This document shows positions 33,938 through 41,934 of a stretch of 64,000 nt of DNA, piece after piece; the stretch's first letter is position 1, and each line of letters opens with the position of its first letter. The translations under genes and the position numbers were made by a program. The DNA is taken from NCBI RefSeq assembly GCF_900116645.1, contig NZ_FPBO01000002.1, positions 124,001 to 188,000 on the forward strand, in the 5' to 3' direction. This DNA is from Pseudoduganella namucuonensis. Lineage in GTDB: Bacteria; Pseudomonadota; Gammaproteobacteria; Burkholderiales; Burkholderiaceae_D. The notes below the pieces were generated by a model, which was not told the origin of the DNA, made no database searches, and was given only the letters and a program-made list of their open reading frames with translations.

Positions 33938-35088
33938 CCAGGAGACGCATCTTGCATTATGTTTTTTTGATGATGCTGTCATTGATGGCCGCGGCCGCGC
34001 AGGCGGTAGAGCCAGTCAAAATTGGCGTATCGCTTTCCTTGACTGGAAAGTACGCTGAACTGGGCCGCATGAGCCAGAACGCGTACAAGCTGTGGGAAAC
34101 CGATATCAACAGGCAAAACGGGCTGTTGGGGCGGCCGGTCCGTGTCATGGTCGTCGACGACAAGAGCGATGCACAGATCGCCAAGGAGATTTATCGGCGC
34201 CTGATCGAGGAAGACAAGGTCGATTTGATCTTCGGCCCCTATTCCAGCGAGATAACCCAGGCGGTTCTCCCGATCACGGACAAGCACCGCTCCCCGATGC
34301 TGGTGGCGGGCGCCGCCGCCGACAAGCTGTGGCAGCAAAATTCCAGGTACATATTCGGCGTGTATGTCGGCGCCAAACGATACGCGGTCAGTTTTTTGGA
34401 ACTCTTGGCCAGCAGCGACATCAACACTGTCGCGCTTGTTTCAGCGGACGAAATATTTTCGAAAGACGTCGCCGACGGCACCAAGGTGTGGGCTGGCCGT
34501 TTCGGTTTGAATGTGGTTCACTCGGAGGTCTTCAAGACGGGCGATTCCAACCTTGACGAGGCGCTCCTGCGGGCAAAAAAATCCGGCGCTCAAGCGTTGA
34601 TGGTATGCGGACATTTCGACGAGTCAATCAACGCACAGTTGGCACTCAAGCGCATCGGTTGGCATCCTCGGGCCGTTTACTCGACGGTGGGTCCAGTGCT
34701 GCAGAAGTATCGCGATGTACTGAAGGCCGATTCAGAATATGTATTTGCGCCTTCACAATGGGAACCATCCGTTCCCTTCCCCGGTGCGAAAGATTTCGCG
34801 GCGAAATATCAACAGTCATTTAACGTGATGCCCAGTTATCATGCGGCGAACGCATATGCGGTGGGGCAAATCCTGGAAGCGGCGGTCAATAAAGCCGCCA
34901 GCCTCGATAGGGAAAAAATCAGAAACGTATTGTCCTCCCTGGACGCGATGACAATTATTGGCCGGTACGGAGTGGATGGAGCCGGCAAGCAGGTCCGCCA
35001 CTTCGCGCTTACAGTGCAGTTGCAAAACGGAAAAAAAGAAATCGTCGCACCAAAGGAGTTGATGACGGCGAAGCCGATATGGAAATAG
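33934..35088 (+). CDS. Periplasmic ligand-binding protein (ABC-type, Leu/Ile/Val-BP fold)
   Basis: A 384-residue exported protein with signal peptide (about 5-24, VFLMMLSLMAAAAQA) and the periplasmic-binding-protein type 1 fold: VKIGVSLSLTGKYAELG, VRVMVVDDKSDAQIAKEIYRRL and DLIFGPYSSEITQAV. No permease or ATPase gene lies nearby. It is instead sandwiched between the response regulator and hybrid kinase genes. This recalls TorT/TorS and LuxP/LuxQ, in which a binding protein presents a ligand to a sensor kinase. It probably acts as the input module of that kinase; the ligand is unknown. Confidence 0.88.
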   Translation: MTRRRILHYVFLMMLSLMAAAAQAVEPVKIGVSLSLTGKYAELGRMSQNAYKLWETDINRQNGLLGRPVRVMVVDDKSDAQIAKEIYRRLIEEDKVDLIFGPYSSEITQAVLPITDKHRSPMLVAGAAADKLWQQNSRYIFGVYVGAKRYAVSFLELLASSDINTVALVSADEIFSKDVADGTKVWAGRFGLNVVHSEVFKTGDSNLDEALLRAKKSGAQALMVCGHFDESINAQLALKRIGWHPRAVYSTVGPVLQKYRDVLKADSEYVFAPSQWEPSVPFPGAKDFAAKYQQSFNVMPSYHAANAYAVGQILEAAVNKAASLDREKIRNVLSSLDAMTIIGRYGVDGAGKQVRHFALTVQLQNGKKEIVAPKELMTAKPIWK

Positions 35089-35145
35089 CGTCGGCGATGG
35101 ATTGCGCGCGGTCGACAGCATAACAGTGGCAAGGAGAGAAAGGGC

Positions 35146-36990
35146 GTGAAACCAACAGAGGCTGATCATGGCATTCGCACCACATGGCGAAAACTGCTCC
35201 GAGGCAGGGAGTTCAAGGTTATTTTCCCTGTGGTTGCCGTGATGATTTTCATGGGCGTAGGCCTGTACAGTTTTGCGCTTCGGTCGGTATCGGACTTTGC
35301 AAACGAACGCATTCGAGAAGATCTCGAACGTACTTCCAGGGAGGTTTTCAGCATCTGCGACTCCGCCTTGCAGGCTTTGCTGGTTACCGGACTAAGCAAT
35401 AACGAGGTGGCGGGAAGAATAAAACGAGGCAAGGTTCTCGGTGAAATAGAGGCGTATGTGCAGCAAAACAATTTGACTGCCATCGTCTATACCAATGGCG
35501 GAAAGAACGTTCTGTTCAGTAACGGATCAGAACTTGTCATTCGTCATGTCTTATCAAATGAAATCAATGAAACCGTGGTCGCATCGATTTCATTCGACAG
35601 CAAGATTTACTATGTGCGTCGTTTTCAGTTCGAGCTTTGGAATTGGCATATCGTTTTGATCAAGGACGGCGAGGTCTATGCGGATCTCCTCGCAAGGGTA
35701 AACAACACCTACTTGGGGACCACTTCCATTCTGATCATCGCAGGCCTGTTGCTGATGTATTATCTGAAAAGGATCACTAAAACCGAAATGGATCTGCAGG
35801 CGGCGAAGGAAGCGGCCGAGCAGGCGAGTCTGGCGAAATCCCGGTTTCTGGCATCAGCTAGTCATGACTTGCGCCAGCCGATGCACACGGTCAGTTTGCT
35901 GGCCGGTTTACTGCGAGAGCGCAGCGAGGTTCACGAAGACAGGGACTTGATTGACAAGCTCAAGCGAGCGGTAAACGTCATGGAGGAATTGTTCGAGAAC
36001 CTGCTGGAAATATCCAGGCTTGATGGGGGCGCGATAACGCCGAATATTTCCGAATTTCCCATTGCGCATTTGTTGAAAATGATCAAGGCCAACTATGAAC
36101 CGCACGCGGCATCAAAAGGTTTGCGGCTGCGCGTCTCTCCTTGTTCGGCGGTCATAAGAAGTGACCCGGTGTTGTTGATGAGTATTCTGAGCAACCTGGT
36201 ATCCAATGCGATTCGTTACACGGACAGAGGGAAAATACTCGTCGGTTGCAGCCGACGCGGTGAAAAGTTAAGCATCAAGGTAATCGATACCGGCATCGGC
36301 ATTCCGAAAGAGCACCTCGATGAGATATTCGACGAGTTTGTACAATTGCCTGAATCAAGACGAGGACGAAATAATGGCCTGGGACTGGGCCTTTCCATTG
36401 CCAGACGATACACAGATCTGCTCGATCATCCCATGTGCTTGCGATCCGTCGTCGGTAGCGGTTCCATGTTTTTTGTGGACGTCCCTAGAGTCGAGATGAT
36501 ACTTTCGCCAGCATTATCCATGGAAGTCCCACCCACTCCAGCCACGGAATTGGCTGGGGCATTCGTGGTCATCATCGATGACGATCCGCACAACCTTGCC
36601 GCGACGGAGAGCCTGTGCAGAAAATGGGGAGGGCGAACGCTTGCGGCGGAATCCCTCCAGAAAGCCATCGAAGAATTACGTCATCATCTTCGCGTGCCCG
36701 ATCTCATCATCTGTGATTACCACTTGAGTAACCATCAAAACGGTCTCTCCGCCGTGCGCGAAATCCGGAATCTGATGGACGAGGAAATCCCGGCCATCTT
36801 CGTAACCGGCGATATCTCCATCACCAAAGAGTCGGATATCTCGACGCTGCCCAAGGCACTGGTGCTCCACAAACCAGTTAACACGGACAGACTGCGTGAG
36901 AGCATCGAACATATTCAAGCCCCAATGGTTGGGTCTGCTCACGCCGGTTCAGTTGCAGGCCGTGTCGGTGCGGTTTGCCGCGAGAGTTAA
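35146..36990 (+). CDS. Membrane hybrid sensor histidine kinase with C-terminal receiver
   Basis: This 614-residue kinase uses a GTG start behind AAGGAG. TM1 (about 24-44) and TM2 (about 190-207) enclose a periplasmic sensor of roughly 145 residues without a recognised domain. Then come a coiled segment, HisKA with SASHDLRQPMH (His 240), HATPase with NLVSNAIRYTDRG, DTGIGI and GLGLGLS, and a receiver domain with D524 (LIICDYHLS). The HDLRQP variant is typical of kinases paired with NarL-type regulators. It probably reads the adjacent binding protein and controls the regulator. It is the last island gene; the junction with backbone DNA follows at once. Confidence 0.92.
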   Translation: MKPTEADHGIRTTWRKLLRGREFKVIFPVVAVMIFMGVGLYSFALRSVSDFANERIREDLERTSREVFSICDSALQALLVTGLSNNEVAGRIKRGKVLGEIEAYVQQNNLTAIVYTNGGKNVLFSNGSELVIRHVLSNEINETVVASISFDSKIYYVRRFQFELWNWHIVLIKDGEVYADLLARVNNTYLGTTSILIIAGLLLMYYLKRITKTEMDLQAAKEAAEQASLAKSRFLASASHDLRQPMHTVSLLAGLLRERSEVHEDRDLIDKLKRAVNVMEELFENLLEISRLDGGAITPNISEFPIAHLLKMIKANYEPHAASKGLRLRVSPCSAVIRSDPVLLMSILSNLVSNAIRYTDRGKILVGCSRRGEKLSIKVIDTGIGIPKEHLDEIFDEFVQLPESRRGRNNGLGLGLSIARRYTDLLDHPMCLRSVVGSGSMFFVDVPRVEMILSPALSMEVPPTPATELAGAFVVIIDDDPHNLAATESLCRKWGGRTLAAESLQKAIEELRHHLRVPDLIICDYHLSNHQNGLSAVREIRNLMDEEIPAIFVTGDISITKESDISTLPKALVLHKPVNTDRLRESIEHIQAPMVGSAHAGSVAGRVGAVCRES

Positions 36991-36991
36991 A

Positions 36992-37060
36992 GGCAACGCG
37001 GGCCCGGCTGCATCAGTCCCCGGGGCTCCAGCGATCGAGATGGCGCCGCTGGCCGGGTGA
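36992..37060 (+). pseudogene. Remnant of the 3' end of the oxidoreductase gene at the right island junction
   Basis: Starting one base after the kinase stop codon, a 23-codon frame ends G-x-P-A-IEMAPLAG and a TGA. It parallels the last codons of the oxidoreductase at the left end (GNA...IEMAPLA). GGCAACGCG and the 23-base repeat are shared, while the segment between differs by a 15-base, in-frame insertion. It reads as the original tail of the disrupted host gene, displaced by the island. Confidence 0.7.
37032..37054 (+). repeat. Right copy of the 23-bp direct repeat flanking the island
   Basis: Identical over 23 bases to 2160-2182 and in the same orientation and reading frame. Downstream sequence returns to backbone-like composition and a gene family common in this bacterial family. 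Confidence 0.75.
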
Positions 37061-37126
37061 GAATTGAGGAGGTTCGGAGCCGGCATAAGCTGCTAAACTA
37101 CGCCTCTTTTCCCTCATTCGCGCACC

Positions 37127-38410
37127 ATGGCAGACGACTACAACAACAATCAATCGACCAAGGGAGTACTCGCTGTCGGCTCCGCGTTAAAGGGTGCGTT
37201 TGAGTTGGCTGGCGACGCGGACTGGTTCAAGATGACGCTGCAGGCAGGCGTTACTTACATACTGTCCATGTCCGACCTCGTGCAAGAGGACGGCATGCCG
37301 TTCGCGCAAATGTACGAAGCGTCGCTTGCCATTCGGGACGCGGCAGGCAAACAGCTGATCCAGAAGCAGGGTTCGGGCTCGTACGGCCCTGTGCTGCAAT
37401 TTACGCCGGGCTCCAGCGGCGACTATTACGCCGATGTGAACAACGGCTACACGCCCGCCACCTTCCGCCTGGCCGCCGCGCTCAGGCCCGATGTGAAGGA
37501 TGACCTGCCTGCCGATAGCTCCACGTCGGCAACGGCCATTGCCGACGGTTCGGTCAAAGGCGTCATTGAAAGCGCTGGAGACGTGGACTGGTTCAGATTC
37601 CATATGGAGGCAGGCAAACTGTACGCGTTTGCGACCAGAATCGAACCCGGCTCCCCGGTCGATTTGGGCTTCTTCGATGCCAATGGAAGCGCCGTGGAAG
37701 TCAGCTACCCTTTTGAAGCGAAAACATCGGGCGACTACTTTATCGCAGTCTCCGGAGCCGAGGCAGGCCTGGCGTATGAACTGCTACCAAGAACCCTGAG
37801 AGACGATAAACCAGGCGCAGGAAATGACTACTTGAAGAGCGACGGCAAGGGCACTGCGATCGACGCCGGCGCAGGCACCGACACCGTCGAATATTCACTC
37901 GCCGCCGCCCAATATCAGGTGGCGCGCAAGGATGGCCAGATCACCGTGCAGGCTTCGGGCGCCACGGCAGGCGACATCCTGACCGGCGTCGAGCGCCTCA
38001 AGTTCAGCGACACCAGCATAGCATTCGACATCGACGGTGTGGCCGGCCAAGCCTACCGCCTATACCAGGCCGCCTTCAACCGCTCGCCGGACAAGGGCGG
38101 CGTGGGCTACTGGCTGAGCCAGATGGACAAGGGCGTCAGCCTGCACGACGTCTCGCGCAGTTTCATGGACAGCGCCGAGTTCCAGACCATGTACGGAACC
38201 AATCTCAGCGACGCGGCCTTCGTCAATCAGTTGTACCAGAACGTGCTGCACCGGCCCGGCGAGCAGGCCGGCGTCGACTACTGGATCGGCACGCTGCAAA
38301 GCGGCCAGCCGCGCGCGGACGTGCTGTCCTCGTTCAGCGAAGGCGGCGAAAACAAGGCCGCCCTGGTCGGCGTCATCGGCGACGGCTTCCACTACACCCC
38401 CTATCCGTAG
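37127..38410 (+). CDS. DUF4214-containing protein with two pre-peptidase-like domains
   Basis: This 427-residue protein has two bacterial pre-peptidase C-terminal-like beta-sandwich repeats (GDADWFKMTLQAGVTYILSM and GDVDWFRFHMEAGKLYAFAT), a calcium-repeat-like linker (GAGTDTVEYSLA) and a C-terminal DUF4214 domain (LYQAAFNRSPDKGGVGYWL, SFMDSAEFQTMYG, LYQNVLHRPGEQAGVDYWI). There is no classical signal peptide, as is common for proteins of this kind exported by type I secretion. The precise role is unknown; surface or extracellular binding is likely. In the inferred ancestral order it followed the oxidoreductase gene directly. Confidence 0.85.
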   Translation: MADDYNNNQSTKGVLAVGSALKGAFELAGDADWFKMTLQAGVTYILSMSDLVQEDGMPFAQMYEASLAIRDAAGKQLIQKQGSGSYGPVLQFTPGSSGDYYADVNNGYTPATFRLAAALRPDVKDDLPADSSTSATAIADGSVKGVIESAGDVDWFRFHMEAGKLYAFATRIEPGSPVDLGFFDANGSAVEVSYPFEAKTSGDYFIAVSGAEAGLAYELLPRTLRDDKPGAGNDYLKSDGKGTAIDAGAGTDTVEYSLAAAQYQVARKDGQITVQASGATAGDILTGVERLKFSDTSIAFDIDGVAGQAYRLYQAAFNRSPDKGGVGYWLSQMDKGVSLHDVSRSFMDSAEFQTMYGTNLSDAAFVNQLYQNVLHRPGEQAGVDYWIGTLQSGQPRADVLSSFSEGGENKAALVGVIGDGFHYTPYP

Positions 38411-38430
38411 ATTCAAACCGCGGGTCCCAA

Positions 38431-38448
38431 CCCGAATTCATTTTCGGG
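38431..38448 (+). terminator. Hairpin after the DUF4214 gene
   Basis: CCCGAA-TTCATT-TTCGGG lies 21 bases after the stop codon. There is no U tract behind it, so this is only a candidate terminator. Confidence 0.4.
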
Positions 38449-38458
38449 CCGGGGTGTA

Positions 38459-38487
38459 TTGCATGTGTATCATTGTAGTGATACACT
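38459..38487 (+). promoter_or_regulatory. Promoter overlapped by a palindromic operator of the GntR operon
   Basis: TTGCAT, 17 bases, TACACT forms the promoter. Inside it lies a perfect inverted repeat GTGTATCA-N6-TGATACAC (38465-38486), a typical dimer site for a GntR/YtrA-type repressor. The predicted start point is within about five bases of the ATG at 38495 and there is no ribosome site, suggesting a leaderless mRNA under autorepression. Confidence 0.65.
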
Positions 38488-38494
38488 AATTCGC

Positions 38495-38890
38495 ATGAAC
38501 TTCGACATCGCCCCCACTTCCCCCATCCCGATCTACAAGCAGATCGTGGAACAGGTGCGCCGCATGGTGGCCAGCGGGCAGCTGAAGCCGGGCGACGACC
38601 TGCCGTCGGTGCGGGCCGTGGCGCTGCACCACGCGATCAACCCCATGACGGTCAGCAAGGCCTACAGCATGCTGGAAACCGAGGGCCTGCTGACCCGCCG
38701 CCGCGGCGTCGGCATGGCGGTGGCGGACGCCCAGCCGGCCATGTCGGCGCGGGACAAGGCCGCGATGCTGCGCCCCGCCCTGCAAGCGGCCGCGCAGACC
38801 GCCCGCCAGCTGGGCTACAGCCCCGCCGACGCGCTGCGCCTGTTCGAACAATGCCTGAACGACACCCCAACGAAGGAAGACCATGACTGA
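38495..38890 (+). CDS. GntR-family (YtrA-like) transcriptional regulator
   Basis: This 131-residue regulator starts MNFDIAPTSPIPIYKQIVEQV. The longer frame from a TTG at 38459 would run through its own operator and is rejected. It has the GntR winged helix (GQLKPGDDLPSVRAVALHHAINPMTVSKAYSMLETEGLL) and a short helical tail without a ligand-binding domain, which is the YtrA subfamily. These commonly repress an ABC transporter encoded in the same operon, in response to envelope stress or antibiotics. The gene overlaps the next by eight bases. Confidence 0.9.
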   Translation: MNFDIAPTSPIPIYKQIVEQVRRMVASGQLKPGDDLPSVRAVALHHAINPMTVSKAYSMLETEGLLTRRRGVGMAVADAQPAMSARDKAAMLRPALQAAAQTARQLGYSPADALRLFEQCLNDTPTKEDHD

Positions 38891-39704
38891 GACCGTTATC
38901 CACGCCGACCAGCTGACGCTGCGCCGCGACCACACCGACGTGCTGCACAACATCTCCTTCGACATCCCCGCAGGCGCCGTGGTCGGCCTGGTGGGCCGCA
39001 ACGGCGCCGGCAAGTCCACGCTGCTGCAATGCCTGGCGGGCCTGGTCGCGCCCGACGGCGGCGCCAGCGCGCTGCTGGGCTGCCCGTCGCTGGACCTGAG
39101 CGACAGCGTGCGCGAACGCCTGGGCTACGTGGCGCAGACGCCCGACCTGTTCGAGTGGATGACCGTGCTCGAACACCTGCAAACCATAGGCCGCGCCTAC
39201 CCGCGCTGGAACGAGGACCGCTGCCTGACCCTGGCGCTGCGGCTGGACCTGCCGCTGTCCACCCGCGTGCGCGACCTGTCCGGCGGCGACCAGCAGAAGC
39301 TGTCCGTGGTGCTGGCCCTGGCGCACGATCCCGACGTGATGCTGTTCGACGAACCCGTCGCAAGCCTGGACCCGCTGACGCGCCGCGAATTCATGCGCGC
39401 CATCTTCACCGGCGAGCAGGAGCGCGAGCGCACCGTCATCATCTCCAGCCACATCCTGAGCGACCTGGAACGCGTGGTGTCGCACGTGGCCTTCATCCGC
39501 GAGGGCCGCCTGCAGCTGCTGGACAGCTGGGACGCGATGCTGGAGCACTACCGCCTGGCGCCGCCGGCGTGCGAGGCGCCGGCCGGGGCGGTGGTGTGGC
39601 GCGGCCGCGCCAGCGCGCTGATCGACACGCGCCGCGCGCCGGCGCTGGCGGACGCCAGCCGCGCGCTGACGCTGGATGAACTGTTCGTGGAGCTGAACGC
39701 GTGA
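38883..39704 (+). CDS. ABC transporter ATP-binding protein (first of two)
   Basis: This 273-residue ATPase has Walker A GRNGAGKST, signature LSGGDQQK, Walker B VMLFDEP and H-loop SSHILSDLE. A C-terminal extension follows with DSWDAMLEHYRLAPPACEAP and later a TLDELFVELN end. It is clearly paralogous to the second ATPase of the operon (shared EFMRA, VVSHVAF and WDA-LEH segments). It lies between the regulator and its membrane partner with overlapping ends. Export of an antimicrobial or envelope-stress molecule is the likely role, as for YtrB-type systems. Confidence 0.9.
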   Translation: MTETVIHADQLTLRRDHTDVLHNISFDIPAGAVVGLVGRNGAGKSTLLQCLAGLVAPDGGASALLGCPSLDLSDSVRERLGYVAQTPDLFEWMTVLEHLQTIGRAYPRWNEDRCLTLALRLDLPLSTRVRDLSGGDQQKLSVVLALAHDPDVMLFDEPVASLDPLTRREFMRAIFTGEQERERTVIISSHILSDLERVVSHVAFIREGRLQLLDSWDAMLEHYRLAPPACEAPAGAVVWRGRASALIDTRRAPALADASRALTLDELFVELNA

Positions 39705-41122
39705 AAACCGCCGCGCCGCCGATCTTCCCGGCATCGACCACCTCGGCCGCCAAGGTGATGCTGGCGTGCCTGGGCGTGTACTGGGCCTGCATGCTGACGT
39801 TCTCGTTCGGCGAGACGCGCAACGCCGACGTCGCCATCAAGGTGCTGCTGGGCGTGGCCTGCTGCCTGCTGGCGCTGACCGTCTCCCTCCACGCGCAGGC
39901 GCTCGGCCATGCCGTCCGCATCCTGAACGCGCAGCGCGCGCCCGTCGCGCTGTGGCGCACCTGGCTGCGCGCCTGGCTGCTCACGGCCACGCGCTACTGG
40001 GCCGTGATCTGCGCGGGCGTGTCGCTGCAGCTGACCATGCCCGCGTCGACGACGTTCTGGCTGGCCGGCCCCGCGCTGCTGTCGCTGGCGTTGTGCCTGA
40101 CGGCGCTGCGCACCCTGGGGCGGCTGGGCATGGCGCCGCGCGGCTGGGGCCACGCCGCCGAAATGGCCGCGCTCTGCATCGTGCTGTATGCGGGGATGGT
40201 CAGCGGATTCGGCGCCGCGCTGGCGTGGTTCGCCGGGCTGCCCGTCCCGCTGCTGCTGGCATTCGCCGCGACATGGCCCGCCATGGCCTGGACTGTGTCG
40301 CGGCGCTGGGAGACACGGCTGCCGGTCAGAGGGGTGGTTGCCCGCAGGTCCGCCATACAACACGGCAGCCGCGTCACCACATTCTTCAAGCGCCACACCG
40401 TGCTGCACTGGGGAGGCGTCTCGCCGGCCTCCTACCCGCATCAGCGCACTTTCCCCGGCAAGATGCTCCTATGGTTTAACGGGGAAATCATGTTCTGGGT
40501 CATCATGCTCCAAATGCAGACCGCGCAATGGAACGACACGGTGGTGCCGCTGCGGGCCATCGGCATGTTCATGCTGGCCATGGCGACAGCCAGCAAGCTG
40601 GTGGTGCGCGACCTGCACTGGCGCACATTGCTGCTGCCAGGCGGTTTGCGGCGCGAACGCATCGGTACACACATCGTGCTGTCGACGCTGACGTTCCAAA
40701 TAATGCTGATGCTGGCCGTCGCCGTGATCTACCTGTCTGTGGTGATTCCGACCGGCACCCCGGCGACGGTGGCCTTGTCACGTGTGCTGAGCATGGCCTG
40801 CCTGCCCTTCGAACTGGCGTTGATTACCAGCGCGGCGGCGGTGCTGCGGGTTCTGTCCTCGCGCGCGCTGATGGCGCTGATCGCCGTGGCCGTCGCCGCG
40901 GGGCTGGGCGCGCTTTACTTCATATTCTTCGGCGGTCCGGCGGCCTTCGCAGCGCAGATCGGCCTGCGATCCATTCCGCTGTTTGACGCGCTCAGCTGGC
41001 GTATCGGCCCGGCATACCTGCTGTTGCTGGCCGCCGCCACCGTCCTGTTCACCCACATCGCCAACCGCCTGTGGACGCCCGAAAAACTGCTGCGCCAAAT
41101 GCCCAAGAAAGGAAGTGCATGA
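39701..41122 (+). CDS. ABC transporter membrane subunit (first of two)
   Basis: This 473-residue protein has about ten to twelve hydrophobic helices and a GTG start overlapping the ATPase stop. It has no recognised permease signature, but a central motif RDLHWRTLLLPGGLRRERIGTHI also occurs in its downstream paralogue. It is presumably the channel partner of the ATPase just upstream. The very Leu/Ala-rich sequence limits what more can be read. Confidence 0.8.
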   Translation: MKTAAPPIFPASTTSAAKVMLACLGVYWACMLTFSFGETRNADVAIKVLLGVACCLLALTVSLHAQALGHAVRILNAQRAPVALWRTWLRAWLLTATRYWAVICAGVSLQLTMPASTTFWLAGPALLSLALCLTALRTLGRLGMAPRGWGHAAEMAALCIVLYAGMVSGFGAALAWFAGLPVPLLLAFAATWPAMAWTVSRRWETRLPVRGVVARRSAIQHGSRVTTFFKRHTVLHWGGVSPASYPHQRTFPGKMLLWFNGEIMFWVIMLQMQTAQWNDTVVPLRAIGMFMLAMATASKLVVRDLHWRTLLLPGGLRRERIGTHIVLSTLTFQIMLMLAVAVIYLSVVIPTGTPATVALSRVLSMACLPFELALITSAAAVLRVLSSRALMALIAVAVAAGLGALYFIFFGGPAAFAAQIGLRSIPLFDALSWRIGPAYLLLLAAATVLFTHIANRLWTPEKLLRQMPKKGSA

Positions 41123-41934
41123 GCAACATCGCCATCAGCGCGCGCGATCTGACCGTCCGCAGGGGAGCCGCCACCATCGTCGACAACATGTCGCTGGATA
41201 TTCCGGCCGGCGCTGTGGTTGGCCTGGTGGGACGCAACGGCGCCGGCAAGTCCACGCTGCTGCGCTGCCTCGCCGGCACGGTGGCGCCGGACCGGGGCGA
41301 AGCCCGCCTGCTGGACGAGCCCTCGCTGCGCCTGAGCGACGCGGCGCGGGCGCGCGTGGGCTGCGTCGAGCAGGCCCCGGACCTGTGCCACTGGATGGGC
41401 GTGGCCGAGCACCTCGCCGTTGTGGGCGAGGCCTATCCGCAATGGACGCAGCGCCGCTGCGTGGAGCTGGCGGCGCAATTCAACCTGAACCTGGGCGCGT
41501 CCGTCGGCAAGCTGTCCGGCGGCCAGCGGCAGTCGCTGGCACTGGTGCTGGCCATGGCGCACGATCCCGAGGTGCTGCTGCTGGACGAACCCGTGTCCAG
41601 CCTGGACCCGGTCGCGCGGCGCGAATTCATGCGGGCGCTGTTCGACGCGCCGCGCGGACGCACGGTGGTCATCTCCAGCCACATCCTGGGCGACCTGGAA
41701 CGGGTGGTCTCGCACGTCGCCTTCGTCCGCGCCGGCCGGCTGCAGCTGTTCGACACCTGGGACGCGATACTGGAACACGTCCGCCTCGCGCCGGACGCCG
41801 CCGGCGTACCGGCCGGCGCCATCATCGGCGCGCACGAGACAGGCTGCGTCTACGACACCCGCCTCGCGCCCGGCCACAGCGGCATCGGCCGCGCGCCGAC
41901 ACTGGACGAACTCTTCTCGGAGCTAAACAAATGA
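41119..41934 (+). CDS. ABC transporter ATP-binding protein (second of two)
   Basis: This 271-residue ATPase starts MSNIAISARDL at 41119, four bases overlapping the preceding stop. An in-frame ATG 16 codons earlier is rejected because it lies inside the upstream gene. Walker A GRNGAGKST, signature LSGGQRQS, Walker B VLLLDEP and ISSHILGDLE are present. It is close in sequence to the first ATPase over its full length, including the C-terminal extension, pointing to tandem duplication of the ATPase/permease pair. Confidence 0.9.
   Translation: MSNIAISARDLTVRRGAATIVDNMSLDIPAGAVVGLVGRNGAGKSTLLRCLAGTVAPDRGEARLLDEPSLRLSDAARARVGCVEQAPDLCHWMGVAEHLAVVGEAYPQWTQRRCVELAAQFNLNLGASVGKLSGGQRQSLALVLAMAHDPEVLLLDEPVSSLDPVARREFMRALFDAPRGRTVVISSHILGDLERVVSHVAFVRAGRLQLFDTWDAILEHVRLAPDAAGVPAGAIIGAHETGCVYDTRLAPGHSGIGRAPTLDELFSELNK

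Noticed and set aside
2183..36990. Search for integrase, transposase, relaxase or plasmid genes inside the island
   Set aside because: None found. Mobility is inferred only from the junction repeats and composition, so no mobile-element gene is annotated.
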